Source: Bradyrhizobium jicamae
GTDB taxonomy: Bacteria; Pseudomonadota; Alphaproteobacteria; Rhizobiales; Xanthobacteraceae
Direction: 5' to 3'
NCBI RefSeq assembly: GCF_001440395.1
Contig: NZ_LLXZ01000159.1
Coordinates: 33,406-97,405 of the forward strand
DNA length: 64,000 bases
The notes beneath the pieces are model-generated. The model had not been told where the DNA came from. It saw only the letters and a program-made list of their open reading frames with translations, and made no database searches. Position numbers and translations under genes: made by a program. Below are positions 18,707 to 27,835 of this stretch, piece by piece; the first letter of the stretch is position 1; each line of letters opens with the position of its first letter.

Positions 18707-19984
18707 TTACTGCGCCCAGGGGTTCGGACCGGCGCCGCGCTCGTCGATCATTCGACCTTCGAGGAATCGATCAATAGTCAGGTCGGCGTTGAAGGGGTGC
18801 GGCTCGTCCTTCGCGATCGTGTAAGCGAAGCACCACCCGGAGGCTGGTGTGGCCTTGAAGCCGCCGTAGCACCAGCCACCATTGAGATAGAGCCCTTCGA
18901 TCAATGTTCGGCAGATGAAAGGGGAGCCGTCCATGGTCATGTCCGCGATGCCCGCCCATTGCCGCAACACGCGTAGGCGGGACAGGGCCGGAATCATCGA
19001 AACGCCGACGCCCATCAGACGCTCAACGAGTGGCAGGTTGCCGCGCTGTGAATAGGAGTTGTAGCCGTCGAGATCGCCGCCGAAGATCAGGCCGCCCCTG
19101 TCGGTTTGGCTGATGTAGAAGTGGCCCGCGCCGAAACTTATGACGCAATTGATTAGGGGCTTGATCGCCTCGGAGACGAAGGCCTGGAGCAGATGGCTCT
19201 CGACCGGCAGGCGCAGCCCGGCCATGGCGGCGACGCGCGAGGTGTTGCCGGCCACCGCGATGCCGACTTTTCTGGCGCCGATGAAACCGCGCGTGGTTTC
19301 GACGCCAACGACGCGGCCGCCGTCGCGGCGGATGCCCGTCACCTCGCAATGCTCAAGGATGTCGACGCCGCGCCGGTCGGCCGCACGGGCAAAACCCCAG
19401 ATGACGGCGTCATGCCGTGCCGTGCCGCCGCGCGGCTGGAGCAGGCCACCCAAGATCGGGAACATCGGGTTATCCATAGCGAGGAAAGGCAACATGGCGC
19501 GCACCGCCTCCCCGTCCACCAGGACGGCGTCGACACCTTGAATCCGCATTGAGTTACCGCGGCGGACCGCCGCATCGCGTTCCGAGTCCGAATGGAACAG
19601 GCTCAGTTGGCCGCGCTGGCTCACCATGACGTTATAGTTCAAGTCCTGTTCCAGCCCCTCCCACAGCTTCAGGGAATACTCGTAGAAGCGGGTATTGCTC
19701 GGCAGCAGGTAGTTCGAGCGCACGATTGTGGTGTTGCGCCCGCCGTTGCCGAGCCCGATCGGCCCCTTCTGCACCACGGCGACGTTGGTGATACCGTGCA
19801 CGTTGGCGAGGTAATGCGCCGTGGCCAAGCCATGGCCGCCGCCCCCGATAATGACCACGTCGTAACGCGCTTTGGGCTCGGGCTTGCGCCAAGCCTGTTT
19901 CCAACCCCTGTTGCCGCTAATGCCCTCCTTGAGAAGGCGCCAAGCGGAATACCTGTCAGCGATCGGTTCAATCCGGGCTGGCAT
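18707..19984 (-). CDS. soxB: Sarcosine oxidase beta subunit (FAD/FMN oxidase)
   Basis: A 425-residue DAO-family flavoprotein. The dinucleotide-binding motif YDVVIIGGGGHGLATAHYLA lies near residue 41. SoxB holds FAD and covalent FMN and oxidises sarcosine. The ATG at 19984 has GGAGG six bases upstream. The frame remains open to 20617, but that extension has no similarity to SoxB and overlaps a broken gene in another frame, so it is left out. C-terminal GGWCYGGFKATPASGW is the conserved end of the family. Confidence 0.9.
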   Translation of the reverse strand: MPARIEPIADRYSAWRLLKEGISGNRGWKQAWRKPEPKARYDVVIIGGGGHGLATAHYLANVHGITNVAVVQKGPIGLGNGGRNTTIVRSNYLLPSNTRFYEYSLKLWEGLEQDLNYNVMVSQRGQLSLFHSDSERDAAVRRGNSMRIQGVDAVLVDGEAVRAMLPFLAMDNPMFPILGGLLQPRGGTARHDAVIWGFARAADRRGVDILEHCEVTGIRRDGGRVVGVETTRGFIGARKVGIAVAGNTSRVAAMAGLRLPVESHLLQAFVSEAIKPLINCVISFGAGHFYISQTDRGGLIFGGDLDGYNSYSQRGNLPLVERLMGVGVSMIPALSRLRVLRQWAGIADMTMDGSPFICRTLIEGLYLNGGWCYGGFKATPASGWCFAYTIAKDEPHPFNADLTIDRFLEGRMIDERGAGPNPWAQ

Positions 19985-20027
19985 GGTCATCCTCCATCTC
20001 TGGGAGAACCCAGCCCAGCTCCTCCCG

Positions 20028-20330
20028 TCAGCCAGGCGCGAGATTGCCAAAGCGCGACGGCCGGAAACTTGAAAGGTCGGCGAAGCTGCACTTTCCGTGC
20101 ACCAGAATCTCGCACATTGCATGGCCGATGGCTGGCGAGAGGCCAAAGCCACCGCCGGATATCGCGGCCACGAATGCATTCGTGGCCGTGGGCAGGTCGT
20201 CGATCGCCGGCCGGCCATCCGGCGTATTCTCTGTGATGCCCGCCCAGCTCCGCATGATCCGGACATGACGCATTCTTTGGGAATATCTCCGCCAGCCCTT
20301 TGGCGATGTAGCTGCACCAGGCGGGGCATC
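20028..20330 (-). pseudogene. FAD-dependent oxidoreductase (DAO family), C-terminal remnant
   Basis: The frame ending at 20028 reads MRSWAGITENTPDGRPAI, NAFVAAISGGGFGLSPAIGH, then CEILVHG. This is the C-terminal FAD-binding signature of DAO-type oxidases (RxWAGxxxxTPDGxP...GxxGGGFGLSPAxG) such as HcnC- or SoxB-like proteins. Upstream, AKGLAEIFPK continues in another frame, indicating a small insertion near 20270-20285. No N-terminal FAD motif is present. It ends 43 bases before soxB in the same direction, so it was probably the first gene of an older operon. Confidence 0.65.
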
Positions 20331-20824
20331 GCCGCTACAGATGGCTTTCCACTTTTATCGGAGCAGCCGGGGACTCGATGCGCAGCGTCATGTTGCTCTC
20401 CAAAGGTATTGCCACAAGGTAGGCGACCGCTCGAGCTTGCCTCGCTCAGAAATGGGGCACACGGGTCTAGGGGAAGGAGACCATCGCTCGTTTTGCGCAT
20501 CCGCGTGTACTCAGCCTTCACCCAGCGTTGCTGCATCTCACTAGCAACGGTCGTGCCAGCACTGTAAGCGCGCACTAGCGCCTGATTAGGCTTTGAAAAC
20601 TCTCCGCGGCGCCCCAACGGAGCCGGTGTTTTGAACCTGACAGGCTTGTGTCCCTGTCAGAAATTGGACATGAGTGGCGCGCTTCGCGCCGCCAGAAGCA
20701 CGCGTTTGGGGTTGTGCCGAACGGAACTTGCTCCCTCTCCCTGTCAGGCTTGGTTAGAGGAGCGCGGATCGGAGTTGAAAGAGCCAAGGGGCGTGGACCA
20801 GCGTAAGCGCCAAGCTGATGCCGT

Positions 20825-21390
20825 TCAGGCTTTGAAGTTCCAGGGCATGAGCGCGTCGATCGCAGTGATCGGCCAGCCCTGCGCGATCGGGTCGACGGTT
20901 TGTGTGAGCCAGGCGTGCGGGTCGACGTCGTTCATCTTCGCGGGTTGCAGGAGCGTGGCGATGGTCGCCCAGGTCCGGCCGCCGCCATGCGACCCGGCGA
21001 AGAGCGCATTTTTCCTCGTAATTGTTGGCGGCCTTATTGCCCGCTCGACGAGGTTCGAGTCGATCTCGATGCGACCGTCGGTCAGGAAGCGTTCGAGAGC
21101 CGCACGCCTCGATAGAGCATAGTGGATCGCCTCAGCGAGCTTGGATTTGTCGGGCAGGCGCGGCAATTCTCTTTCCCACAAGTCGAAGAGGCTCGAGACG
21201 ATAGGCGTCGACCTTTCCAGGCGCGCTGCCCGCGTTGCGGGATCCTGGCCGCGGATGTCGGCCTCGTTGCCCATAGCCCAGCCATTGTCGTGACGGTCTG
21301 CGTCGCCAGGTGCGAGCTTTCGTTGACGTGCAGCTCGTAGAATCGCTTCCTGACGTGGGCAAAGCAGGCCGCAAGCCGCACGCCCTCATT
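20825..21390 (-). pseudogene. IS66-family transposase (TnpC) C-terminal remnant
   Basis: The frame ending at 20825 reads HYALSRRAALERFLTDGRIE, IDSNLVERAIRPPTITRKNA and LFAGSHGGGRTWATIATLL, the hallmark C-terminus of IS66 TnpC. The part before it, CFAHVRKRFYELHVNES, is in a different frame (21082-21381), so there is at least one frameshift near 21240-21270. The N-terminal half and the IS ends are missing. The element cannot transpose by itself. Confidence 0.8.
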
Positions 21391-21546
21391 GGCGCCCGCC
21401 GACTTACACAGTCAAATTACTTCCTGAGCACGAAATGCGTTCTCAGCCAACTGATGAGTCTGAGCCACAGCGGGTAGCTTGACAACATGTGGAACGATCA
21501 AAGACAGAAGCTGTAAGACCCAGCTGCTCTGTTCCAAGCCAGGGTG

Positions 21547-23010
21547 TCAGACATACTGCACCAATTTCAGGTAATCGTCTGTGAGGACAGGTGAGCGGAT
21601 GGAAGAAGCTGCGTCTTGAAGGAAGGTATTCAGAATCCGACTAGCGCGAATGCGGCCTTCGAAAGATAGCCGAGCTGGCGCGCGACTACGGAGAGTTGCT
21701 AACTCGGAACTGACTAGGTCAGCCGCGGCGGCGGCACAATCTGAGGCGGAGAAGCGACCAGTAGACATGACAGCTTGTGCCAGTCCTAGTGTGGTGAGCC
21801 AACCCGCATAGATTAGTACGGCACCGTCTGTCTCATTGAGCCCAGAGAGTTCCTCAATTGCAGCAGCATGGACTGGCGCCGCACCAAGAGACAGAAAAAG
21901 ATCGGCTATTTCGTCACGTGTGGCTCTAGAAAGAAGGCAGCGGCCGAGATGTGATAGGAGCGTCTCAGTCGGACCTTCGAAGATACGGAGAATGCGAGCG
22001 TCTCGATAGATTTTAGCTACAGGCGTTCCCTCATCATAACCACGGCCACCTAACAGTTGGACGCATTGATCAGCGACGAGGCCGCACCACTCCGACGACA
22101 AAACCTTCGTTGCGGACGCAAGGTGGACGTTGGGCGTGCCCTGCGCTGATACAAGTCGGCAGGATGCACCCAGCATTGCCTTCACTACTTCCCGCCGGAG
22201 TACCATCTGCTCAAATAACTGCTCGATGTAGCTGTTCTCAATCATGCGCAGCTTACCTAGTCGACGATGGCTTGCATATGAGGCTGCGACCTGAATAGCG
22301 CGCTCAAGGGCTCCAAGACCCATAGCAGCCACACCGATACGCCCGCGGTTCATACTAGATGCTGCTGCTCCCCAGCCGTCTTGATCGCGAGAGAGCACGT
22401 AAGCACTCGGCACCTCGACATCCTGGAAGTCCAGAGTATTTTGAATAATGCCACGTAGACCGAGTGTGCGATGCTCGTGCGTGACGTTTAGGCCCGGCGC
22501 CTGCCTATCAACTAGTACACCAACGAACCGACCTTTCGCATCGGGACCAGAGGCTCGCGCAAAGCAAACGATCCAACGAGCCCAGTCAGCGAGGCCGATC
22601 CAAATTTTGCGGCCAGAGATGCGAACTCTATCTTCGTGCAGGAAAGCCGAAGCCTCTATATGCCGCGGGGCAGAGCCAGCTCCAGGCTCCGTCAAAGCGA
22701 AAGCGCAAAGGTCGCCGCGTGTTGCACCCCACATGACATGCCTTTGTTCAGGGATGTGCGGTGCCGCTTCGATGCAGGGCAAGGCCAGGAAGTTATGGAT
22801 GACTAGGGTAGAGGCAGCCGAGACATCGAAGGATGCAGTGGCGGCGATGAGGTCGATGGCCTCTTGCAAGGGAAGAGCTAATCCGCCGTGTTTTGCTGGT
22901 GTAGTGAGCCCGAACAGTCCATGCCTTGCTAATATGCTGTCGCCGCCCCGAACAGGGAGTAAACTTGAGTGTGCATAGCCCCTCGAATTATCTGGACAAT
23001 ATAGGGCCAT
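21547..23010 (-). CDS. Acyl-CoA dehydrogenase family protein
   Basis: About 487 residues, alpha-helical flavoprotein of the acyl-CoA dehydrogenase superfamily. LTEPGAGSAPRHIEASA is the FAD-site signature. RGYDEGTPVAKIYRDARIL followed by RIFEGPTETL is the C-terminal signature with the usual Glu base. The enzyme introduces an alpha-beta double bond into an acyl thioester, or acts on a related carrier-bound substrate. ATG 23010 is chosen; a TTG at 23037 would add 9 residues. It stands alone between an IS66 remnant and decayed DNA, with no beta-oxidation neighbours. By eye its base composition is less GC-rich than the sox genes, suggesting later arrival. Substrate unknown. Confidence 0.8.
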   Translation of the reverse strand: MALYCPDNSRGYAHSSLLPVRGGDSILARHGLFGLTTPAKHGGLALPLQEAIDLIAATASFDVSAASTLVIHNFLALPCIEAAPHIPEQRHVMWGATRGDLCAFALTEPGAGSAPRHIEASAFLHEDRVRISGRKIWIGLADWARWIVCFARASGPDAKGRFVGVLVDRQAPGLNVTHEHRTLGLRGIIQNTLDFQDVEVPSAYVLSRDQDGWGAAASSMNRGRIGVAAMGLGALERAIQVAASYASHRRLGKLRMIENSYIEQLFEQMVLRREVVKAMLGASCRLVSAQGTPNVHLASATKVLSSEWCGLVADQCVQLLGGRGYDEGTPVAKIYRDARILRIFEGPTETLLSHLGRCLLSRATRDEIADLFLSLGAAPVHAAAIEELSGLNETDGAVLIYAGWLTTLGLAQAVMSTGRFSASDCAAAAADLVSSELATLRSRAPARLSFEGRIRASRILNTFLQDAASSIRSPVLTDDYLKLVQYV

Positions 23011-23164
23011 AATGATTGCGCCCGCGCTTCGTGCCAATCATCCCCGTGGCTAGCTCGATTACACATTGGTATAGTGGATGCGAGCCTAGTATGAGCAGGT
23101 TGCTTCTGATCGGAATTATCGCGAGCTCTGCGCGGGCATCACATCAAGATGCTTCTCTTCGATA

Positions 23165-23272
23165 GGACCTCTCTGAGGAAAACTCTCCCTATAGTCAGTG
23201 ACTCCATTCTTCTCAAGAGTCACTCAGAGTCGTTGAGTGGTGATTCGTCCCAAAGAGAGCCTAGGGAGAGGT
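23165..23272. repeat. Nested inverted repeats, possible structured RNA or element end
   Basis: GGACCTCTC near 23165 and CTCTCCCTA near 23184 are both matched by the single right arm TAGGGAGAGGTCC near 23261-23273. Between them sit a perfect 8-base stem AGTGACTC/GAGTCACT (23197-23204, 23217-23224) and a second stem CACTCA/TGAGTG (near 23221-23239). No gene frame is convincing here. It may be an RNA fold, a terminator cluster or a mobile element end. Confidence 0.35.
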
Positions 23273-23519
23273 CCGTCATGCGCCCCATGGCCAGCAGCGT
23301 GAGGCGATGCTCGCTTGAGGGGCGTTCACCGAACGAAAGCACCTTCGTTTTTGGAGGCGCTTCGCGGCCTAGCTAGACATTTTCGGGTCAAGCCGCTTGA
23401 TCATCAGTCGGCAGACAGCATCCGCTGCCGGCCAGACATGCAATCGCGAGGGTTTCGATCGCATCAAACGTCATACCGCGACCCCGAGTGAGAGCGCGCC
23501 CAATGCAGCAAATTTCATG

Positions 23520-23655
23520 ATCAGTGCTCGCTTGGCAGCAGCATGGCGGTTGCCGTGGTCGGAGGGCTTCTTACCTCGACCGCTCTCAGTCTTCTCGTAG
23601 TCCCCGTCGTATTCACATACGTCGATGGCTTCAAGCGTCGGCTGCGGCAATGGTT
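23520..23655 (+). pseudogene. RND efflux pump, C-terminal remnant
   Basis: In the frame through 23543 the sequence LGSSMAVAVVGGLLTSTAL, then SLLVVPVVFTYVDGFKRRL, is the last membrane helix and tail of an RND (HAE1-type) inner-membrane pump. Nothing of the roughly 1000 preceding residues is recognisable upstream. The frame then runs on into unrelated sequence. A dead fragment. Confidence 0.65.
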
Positions 23656-23740
23656 CGCCTTTCGGGCGGCACAGCCAAATTCAGCACGCCGGCGTCAAGT
23701 GCCGAACCACTCACGGAATGATCGATATTCGCCAGTTGAG

Positions 23741-23788
23741 GGTGAGGGCACTATCCGCAAGCCGTGCTTGCGCAGAGTCTCCCTCACC
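23741..23788. repeat. Palindromic repeat element
   Basis: Outer arms GGTGAGGG (23741-23748) and CCCTCACC (23781-23788) enclose an inner perfect hairpin CGCAAG-CCGTG-CTTGCG (23756-23772). Two nested perfect stems in 48 bases resemble the dispersed extragenic palindromes common in Bradyrhizobium chromosomes. No second copy is seen in this window. Confidence 0.5.
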
Positions 23789-23927
23789 CCACGTCGTGAA
23801 CGAGGCCTGAATCGCTCGGGCGGAAAGAATACTGAAGATGGCGCGCCTTGCATCATCTGGCAGTGTATCCGCTCGCGAAGGACAGGGCCGCTGTGCCTGC
23901 AAGCGGCCGATGTACTAGAACTCTATC

Positions 23928-24098
23928 TCATTCGCAGTCCGGGGCAGGTAAGCAAAAAACCATTATGCAGATTTCACGGAGATCCGGGTGATCCGCCAGC
24001 GGATCGCATACAGGATCATGGTCCTGCGCATTTGCGAAATTGGGCACCGCCGCTGCAAGCGCGACGACGCTCGCAGTCACAAACAACAATTTTTTCAT
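23928..24098 (-). CDS. Small secreted peptide precursor with four cysteines, 56 aa
   Basis: From ATG 24098 to TGA 23928 the minus strand encodes 56 residues. It starts MKKLLFVTASVVALAAAV and has a predicted signal-peptidase site after FANA (residue 24). The mature 32-residue peptide is acidic and has Cys at 31, 44, 49 and 55, enough for two disulphides. The signal peptide is textbook quality. The ribosome site is weak: GGAAAG lies about 13-16 bases upstream. No family is recognised. It could be a short remnant of a longer exported protein, but a clean stop closes it. Confidence 0.5.
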   Translation of the reverse strand: MKKLLFVTASVVALAAAVPNFANAQDHDPVCDPLADHPDLREICIMVFCLPAPDCE

Positions 24099-24780
24099 TC
24101 GAGCGTCACTTTCCGTAGGTTTGCCTTAGCCGTCCTCCACTTAACAGAGCCAACGCAAAACACAAATCTCACGCTACGTCAGATTTTATCTTGGAGATTG
24201 TTACTCACGTAGGTTTCCGACGGCGTGTTGGGCTCGCTTCCGATCGCGTTCGCGGATCTGGATCTCGACGATTGAAAGCAGGGACTACGGCCGCGGCAGG
24301 TTGAGCCGCGCAACATTCTCATTTACCGCGGCCTGCCATTCCTCTGATGTCGTTTAGTGCTTGATCAGCACTCCAGACGCATCCCGCGCGCTTTGCGCTG
24401 GCAGTGGGTAGCGTTGCTGTGCGTAGCTTATGGCGACGCGGCACAGGCTAATAATCTCGCTGCAACGGAGCAACGCACGTGCCCAGCGTATCGCCCAACC
24501 GAGGCTCCAGAAATTTGAGGCGGTCGACCAGAATAGCGATGGCATCCTCGACGCGGATTCAGCCTACCTGGCAGATACTGCTCAGATCGGCGTTTGGCCC
24601 TCACGGCAGACTAATCCTACGATCTGATATTCAACCTCAGTCTGCGCGGTTTCCAGGCTCTTGCGCGCAATGCCCCCATAGATCATCCCCACCGCGTGTT
24701 CGCATGTTGGATCGAGGCTGAATTACCTCGTTATGTCGCGTCTCGCGACGCCTATAGGGTCAGGCATCCTGTAACGTAAC
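24099..24780. other. No gene supported
   Basis: Short frames on both strands lack starts with ribosome sites and show no known domain. The minus frame around 24480-24550 (ILVDRLKFLEPRLGDTLG) looks protein-like but is short and isolated. Probably decayed sequence belonging to the SIR2 gene remnant that follows or to mobile DNA. Confidence 0.4.
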
Positions 24781-25010
24781 CTGCTCATCACAAAGACCGC
24801 AGTTCTCGTCGGCTACAGTCTCGATGACCCTGACTTCCGTCAAAGTCTGGGCTGTAGTGAAGCAACGGCTAGGAAGGACCCGTCGGCAAGCCTATGCAAT
24901 TGCGGTTGGTGCACAATAGGCTGATGTCGCGCGCTTCGCGCGGCGAGGCGTCACGGTTATTAACCTGCCTCGTGGGAAAAAGAAGTACGGCATCTTATGG
25001 GACACCTCGA
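24781..25010 (+). pseudogene. SIR2-like domain protein, C-terminal remnant
   Basis: Translation gives LLITKTAVLVGYSLDDPDFR, then after a one-base shift VWAVVKQRLGRTRRQAYAIA, then a TAG, then ADVARFARRGVTVINLPRG. GYSLDDPDFR followed by RQAYA and FxRRGVxVINLP is typical of SIR2_2-type proteins. These often occur in bacterial defence loci, but nothing else of such a system is visible. One frameshift, one stop codon and a missing N-terminus make it dead. Its right end runs straight into a transposase remnant. Confidence 0.6.
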
Positions 25011-25430
25011 TCTTCCATCTCAAAGCATCCATTCGAGCTTCTCAATGGCGTCGATGCGAGAACCAACAGCCAGGTCGGTGATCAGCTTCCAATCGATCTT
25101 CTTTCTGTTTTTTCGGCACCCCGCGCTCTTCGGCATGGATCACCGTCAGCGCCAGAGCGGGATAGCGATTCTGCTTTCAGATCGGCGGCCGGATGCGAAT
25201 CTTGCGATATCTGATTTGAAGAACGGCCCCGTCGCGATCGCCGTTGCTGTTTCTGACTTCGATGCCATGGCGCACTTTGACAGCGACCTTGTCCATTCTC
25301 GTCGACAATCGTGTGATCCCCGTCTTCAGCCAGACGGTGGGCCGGATGGGCGGCGATGCGGGCGAGGACATCAAGCCTGCGGGTCGAAGCCGTTCCTTTT
25401 TCGCCGATTATGCGACTGCCCAACTATGCC
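25010..25430 (-). pseudogene. Tn5-like (IS4-group) transposase remnant
   Basis: On the minus strand, VAVKVRHGIEVRNSNGDRDG and VLQIRYRKIRIRPPI are followed, across a frame change, by NRYPALALTVIHAEERGVP and KKIDWKLITDLAVGSRIDAI then EKLEW. This is the conserved catalytic to C-terminal region of Tn5/IS50-type transposases (Y-R-x-x-x-E motif region next in intact copies). Frame changes and loss of both ends show it is inactive. It abuts the SIR2 remnant. Confidence 0.65.
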
Positions 25431-25557
25431 GAATGGTTTTGGGAGGGCCCGTCGTTTCCGCGTACTTGCGGCTGGTCGAGCGGTCGTCGTCCCGGCTCAG
25501 CTTGGCGTGTTATAGCGCCTCAAGGAAGGCGAGCAGGCGGTCACCACAAAATGCCGT

Positions 25558-26538
25558 TTACGGGGTCGGCATTCGATCAGGTGTATCGACGGTAATGCAA
25601 CCGCTCTTTGCGCGCGACACGCAGGTGCACAGCTTCCCGTTCGTCGCCCGCTCCTCGCTGCTGAAGAACACGTCGCGATGATCGACCGGGGCCGACGCCT
25701 CCAGGATCGGCAGGATGCACAGGCCACATTCTCCGCGTCGGCAACCGAAGATCATGTCGACGCCGGCGTCTTCAAGCGCGTCCAGTATGGAGCGGTTGGC
25801 AGGAACGTCGACTTCGAGACCCAGTCGGGGAATCCTAATCTTGAACGGCGCGTCCCCAAAGTTGCCAGCATTGCCAAACGTCTCGTAGCGGAGGTGCGCC
25901 ACGGGCCTGCCTGCTTCGTACCACAGGCGCCTGACCGCCTCCAACATGCCGAACGGGCCACACACATAGAGCTCGCCGCGCGGATCGAGTTGGGCGATCT
26001 CGCCGGCGATGTCGATGCGCTGTCCCTCTTCATCGACGAAGAGCTGAAGCCGTTCGCCAATATGACGGGCTAACTCGTCTGCGAGCGCCAGATCGCGGCG
26101 GCTGCGCGCGGCATAGAGCAGGCGAAACTTCGCGCCTGCTTGCTTCAGCGCCAGTGCCATCGTGTAGATCGGCGTGATGCCGATGCCGCCGGCAAGCAGC
26201 AGATATTCCGGCTGGCCGTAGCTCAATTCGAAGCTGTTGCTCGGCGCGGAGATCGTAAGCCGTTCGCCCGGCTTGAGGCGCCACATGCCGATAGACCCTC
26301 CCCGGCTGGACGCGAGCCGTTTGACGGCGATGCGATAGAGTCCGTCCGGACAAGGTCCCACCAGCGAATAGCTCCGAAGCTGCGGCCGGCCGTCAATGAG
26401 CACAACGACGTCGATGTGGCTGCCGGGCGTTGCGGTGACGAATGCGCGGTCCGCCTCGATTTCGAAGAGAAGGACGTCAGCAGTAAGCTCGCGCGTGGCG
26501 CGAAGGCGCGCGCTAACCCATTCGATCGGCTTGGCCAT
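25558..26538 (-). CDS. Ferredoxin reductase component of a Rieske oxygenase (VanB-like)
   Basis: About 326 residues, class IA reductase: FNR-like flavin domain with RSYSLVGPCPDG (flavin contact), NAD domain with LLAGGIGITPIYTMA and ELYVCGPFGMLEAV, and a C-terminal plant-type 2Fe-2S domain with CRRGECGLCILP and a later Cys in KLCTCVSRA. It passes electrons from NADH to the Rieske oxygenase encoded just upstream. Start ATG 26538 lies 10 bases after that gene's stop. This is the vanillate O-demethylase reductase layout; the true aromatic substrate is unproven. Confidence 0.87.
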   Translation of the reverse strand: MAKPIEWVSARLRATRELTADVLLFEIEADRAFVTATPGSHIDVVVLIDGRPQLRSYSLVGPCPDGLYRIAVKRLASSRGGSIGMWRLKPGERLTISAPSNSFELSYGQPEYLLLAGGIGITPIYTMALALKQAGAKFRLLYAARSRRDLALADELARHIGERLQLFVDEEGQRIDIAGEIAQLDPRGELYVCGPFGMLEAVRRLWYEAGRPVAHLRYETFGNAGNFGDAPFKIRIPRLGLEVDVPANRSILDALEDAGVDMIFGCRRGECGLCILPILEASAPVDHRDVFFSSEERATNGKLCTCVSRAKSGCITVDTPDRMPTP

Positions 26539-26548
26539 GACTTTTCGC

Positions 26549-27622
26549 TCACTCGGCCGCAACGTTTGCGATCATGCTGGTCTGTTCGTCGGCCAGCATC
26601 CCGTCGATCAGCCGCCGTGCCCAGAGCGCGCCTGCATCGATGTTGAGATCGTAGAAGGGCGAACGCGGGTTCTTCATGATCGCCGCCTGCTGCGCTTCCA
26701 ACACCCTGTGATCCTGATCGTAGACGCCCGCTCCGCCATTGACGTGGGCGAGCTGGAGCTCTCTCGTCAATTGCGCATCATTCCTGCGATAATTTCGGAC
26801 GAAGTTCCAGAAATAGTGGCAGGTCGTCTCGGTCTCGGGCGTGATCGCCGCCAAGAACGCACCGTTGGCGCCGTGCGAGCGGTCGCCCTGCGGCGCGCCC
26901 GTACCTGTCAGCGCCACGCCGACGTCGCCGACGACGACCGACGGTGCCTGGAACGTCACGATCTGCCAGCGATCGACACGGCCCGGCCGTCCGAGCTGGC
27001 GCGCCCAGAACGGGGGCGGCTCAATGTCGATCATCCAGCGGGTCATCGTCGCCGTGTCGCCAGTGTGGGTCACATCGAAGGGCGCAGCCGTGATCGCCTC
27101 GTCGCCGATGCTGCCAGCATGCACATAAGTCTCGTGCGTGAGGTCCATGAGGTTATCGATCACAAGGCGATAGTCGCATTTCAGCTGATAGAACGTGCCC
27201 CCCTCGCCGACCCATTGCGTGCCGTCGTTCCAGTGAAAATTCGGGATTTTGGCAGGGTCCGCCAGCGCGGGATCACCGGGCCACAACCAGACCAGGCGAT
27301 GCCGCTCGGCGACCGGATAGACGCGCACGCAGGCTGACGGATTGATCGTCTTCTGCGCGGGCATGTAGGTGCAGCGGCCGGCCGAATTAAAGACCAGCCC
27401 GTGATAGCCACACATAACGTCATCGCCCTTGAGATGTCCGAGCGACAGCGGCAGCAGCCGGTGCCAACAGGCATCCTCCAGCGCGGCGATCACGCCGTCG
27501 GTGAGCCGGTACAGCACAACGTTCTTGCCGCAGACGGTGCGGGGGGAAAGCTCGCGGCCGATTTCGTGGCACCATGCAGCCGCGTACCAGGCGTTGAGCG
27601 GAAAAGGCTTGGATGCGTTCAT
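26549..27622 (-). CDS. Rieske non-heme iron oxygenase, vanillate O-demethylase-like (VanA-like)
   Basis: A 357-residue oxygenase subunit. The Rieske cluster ligands are CWH near residue 52 and CGYHG near residue 71. The mononuclear iron site is DNLMDLTHETYVH, with two His, and a later Asp. Size and layout match VanA/dicamba O-demethylase-type enzymes, which remove O-methyl groups from aromatic acids using electrons from the downstream reductase. Both genes form a two-gene operon. No GntR- or MarR-type regulator adjoins. A TTGACA lies near 27750, a possible -35, but no clear -10 was found. Confidence 0.87.
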   Translation of the reverse strand: MNASKPFPLNAWYAAAWCHEIGRELSPRTVCGKNVVLYRLTDGVIAALEDACWHRLLPLSLGHLKGDDVMCGYHGLVFNSAGRCTYMPAQKTINPSACVRVYPVAERHRLVWLWPGDPALADPAKIPNFHWNDGTQWVGEGGTFYQLKCDYRLVIDNLMDLTHETYVHAGSIGDEAITAAPFDVTHTGDTATMTRWMIDIEPPPFWARQLGRPGRVDRWQIVTFQAPSVVVGDVGVALTGTGAPQGDRSHGANGAFLAAITPETETTCHYFWNFVRNYRRNDAQLTRELQLAHVNGGAGVYDQDHRVLEAQQAAIMKNPRSPFYDLNIDAGALWARRLIDGMLADEQTSMIANVAAE

Positions 27623-27835
27623 GGGTAGTGTCTCTCCCTGGTCCGGTCGATGTTCGCGGGCTTGTCTCAGCCCATTCCAACGGCCTGCGCCTTGCCGCCC
27701 TTGGCACCAGACGTGCCTCGGCGGTCAATCATCACGCTCAGATGATAAACTTGACAATTAGCAAGCCACGCCGCTCCAATTGTTTGCCAATGAGCTAAAG
27801 GCACGGCTAAGCCTACAACCTGACGCGACATTAGA

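Noticed and set aside
19985..20617. N-terminal extension of the soxB frame
   Set aside because: It has no similarity to SoxB, overlaps a recognisable oxidase remnant in another frame, and ATG 19984 has a proper ribosome site.
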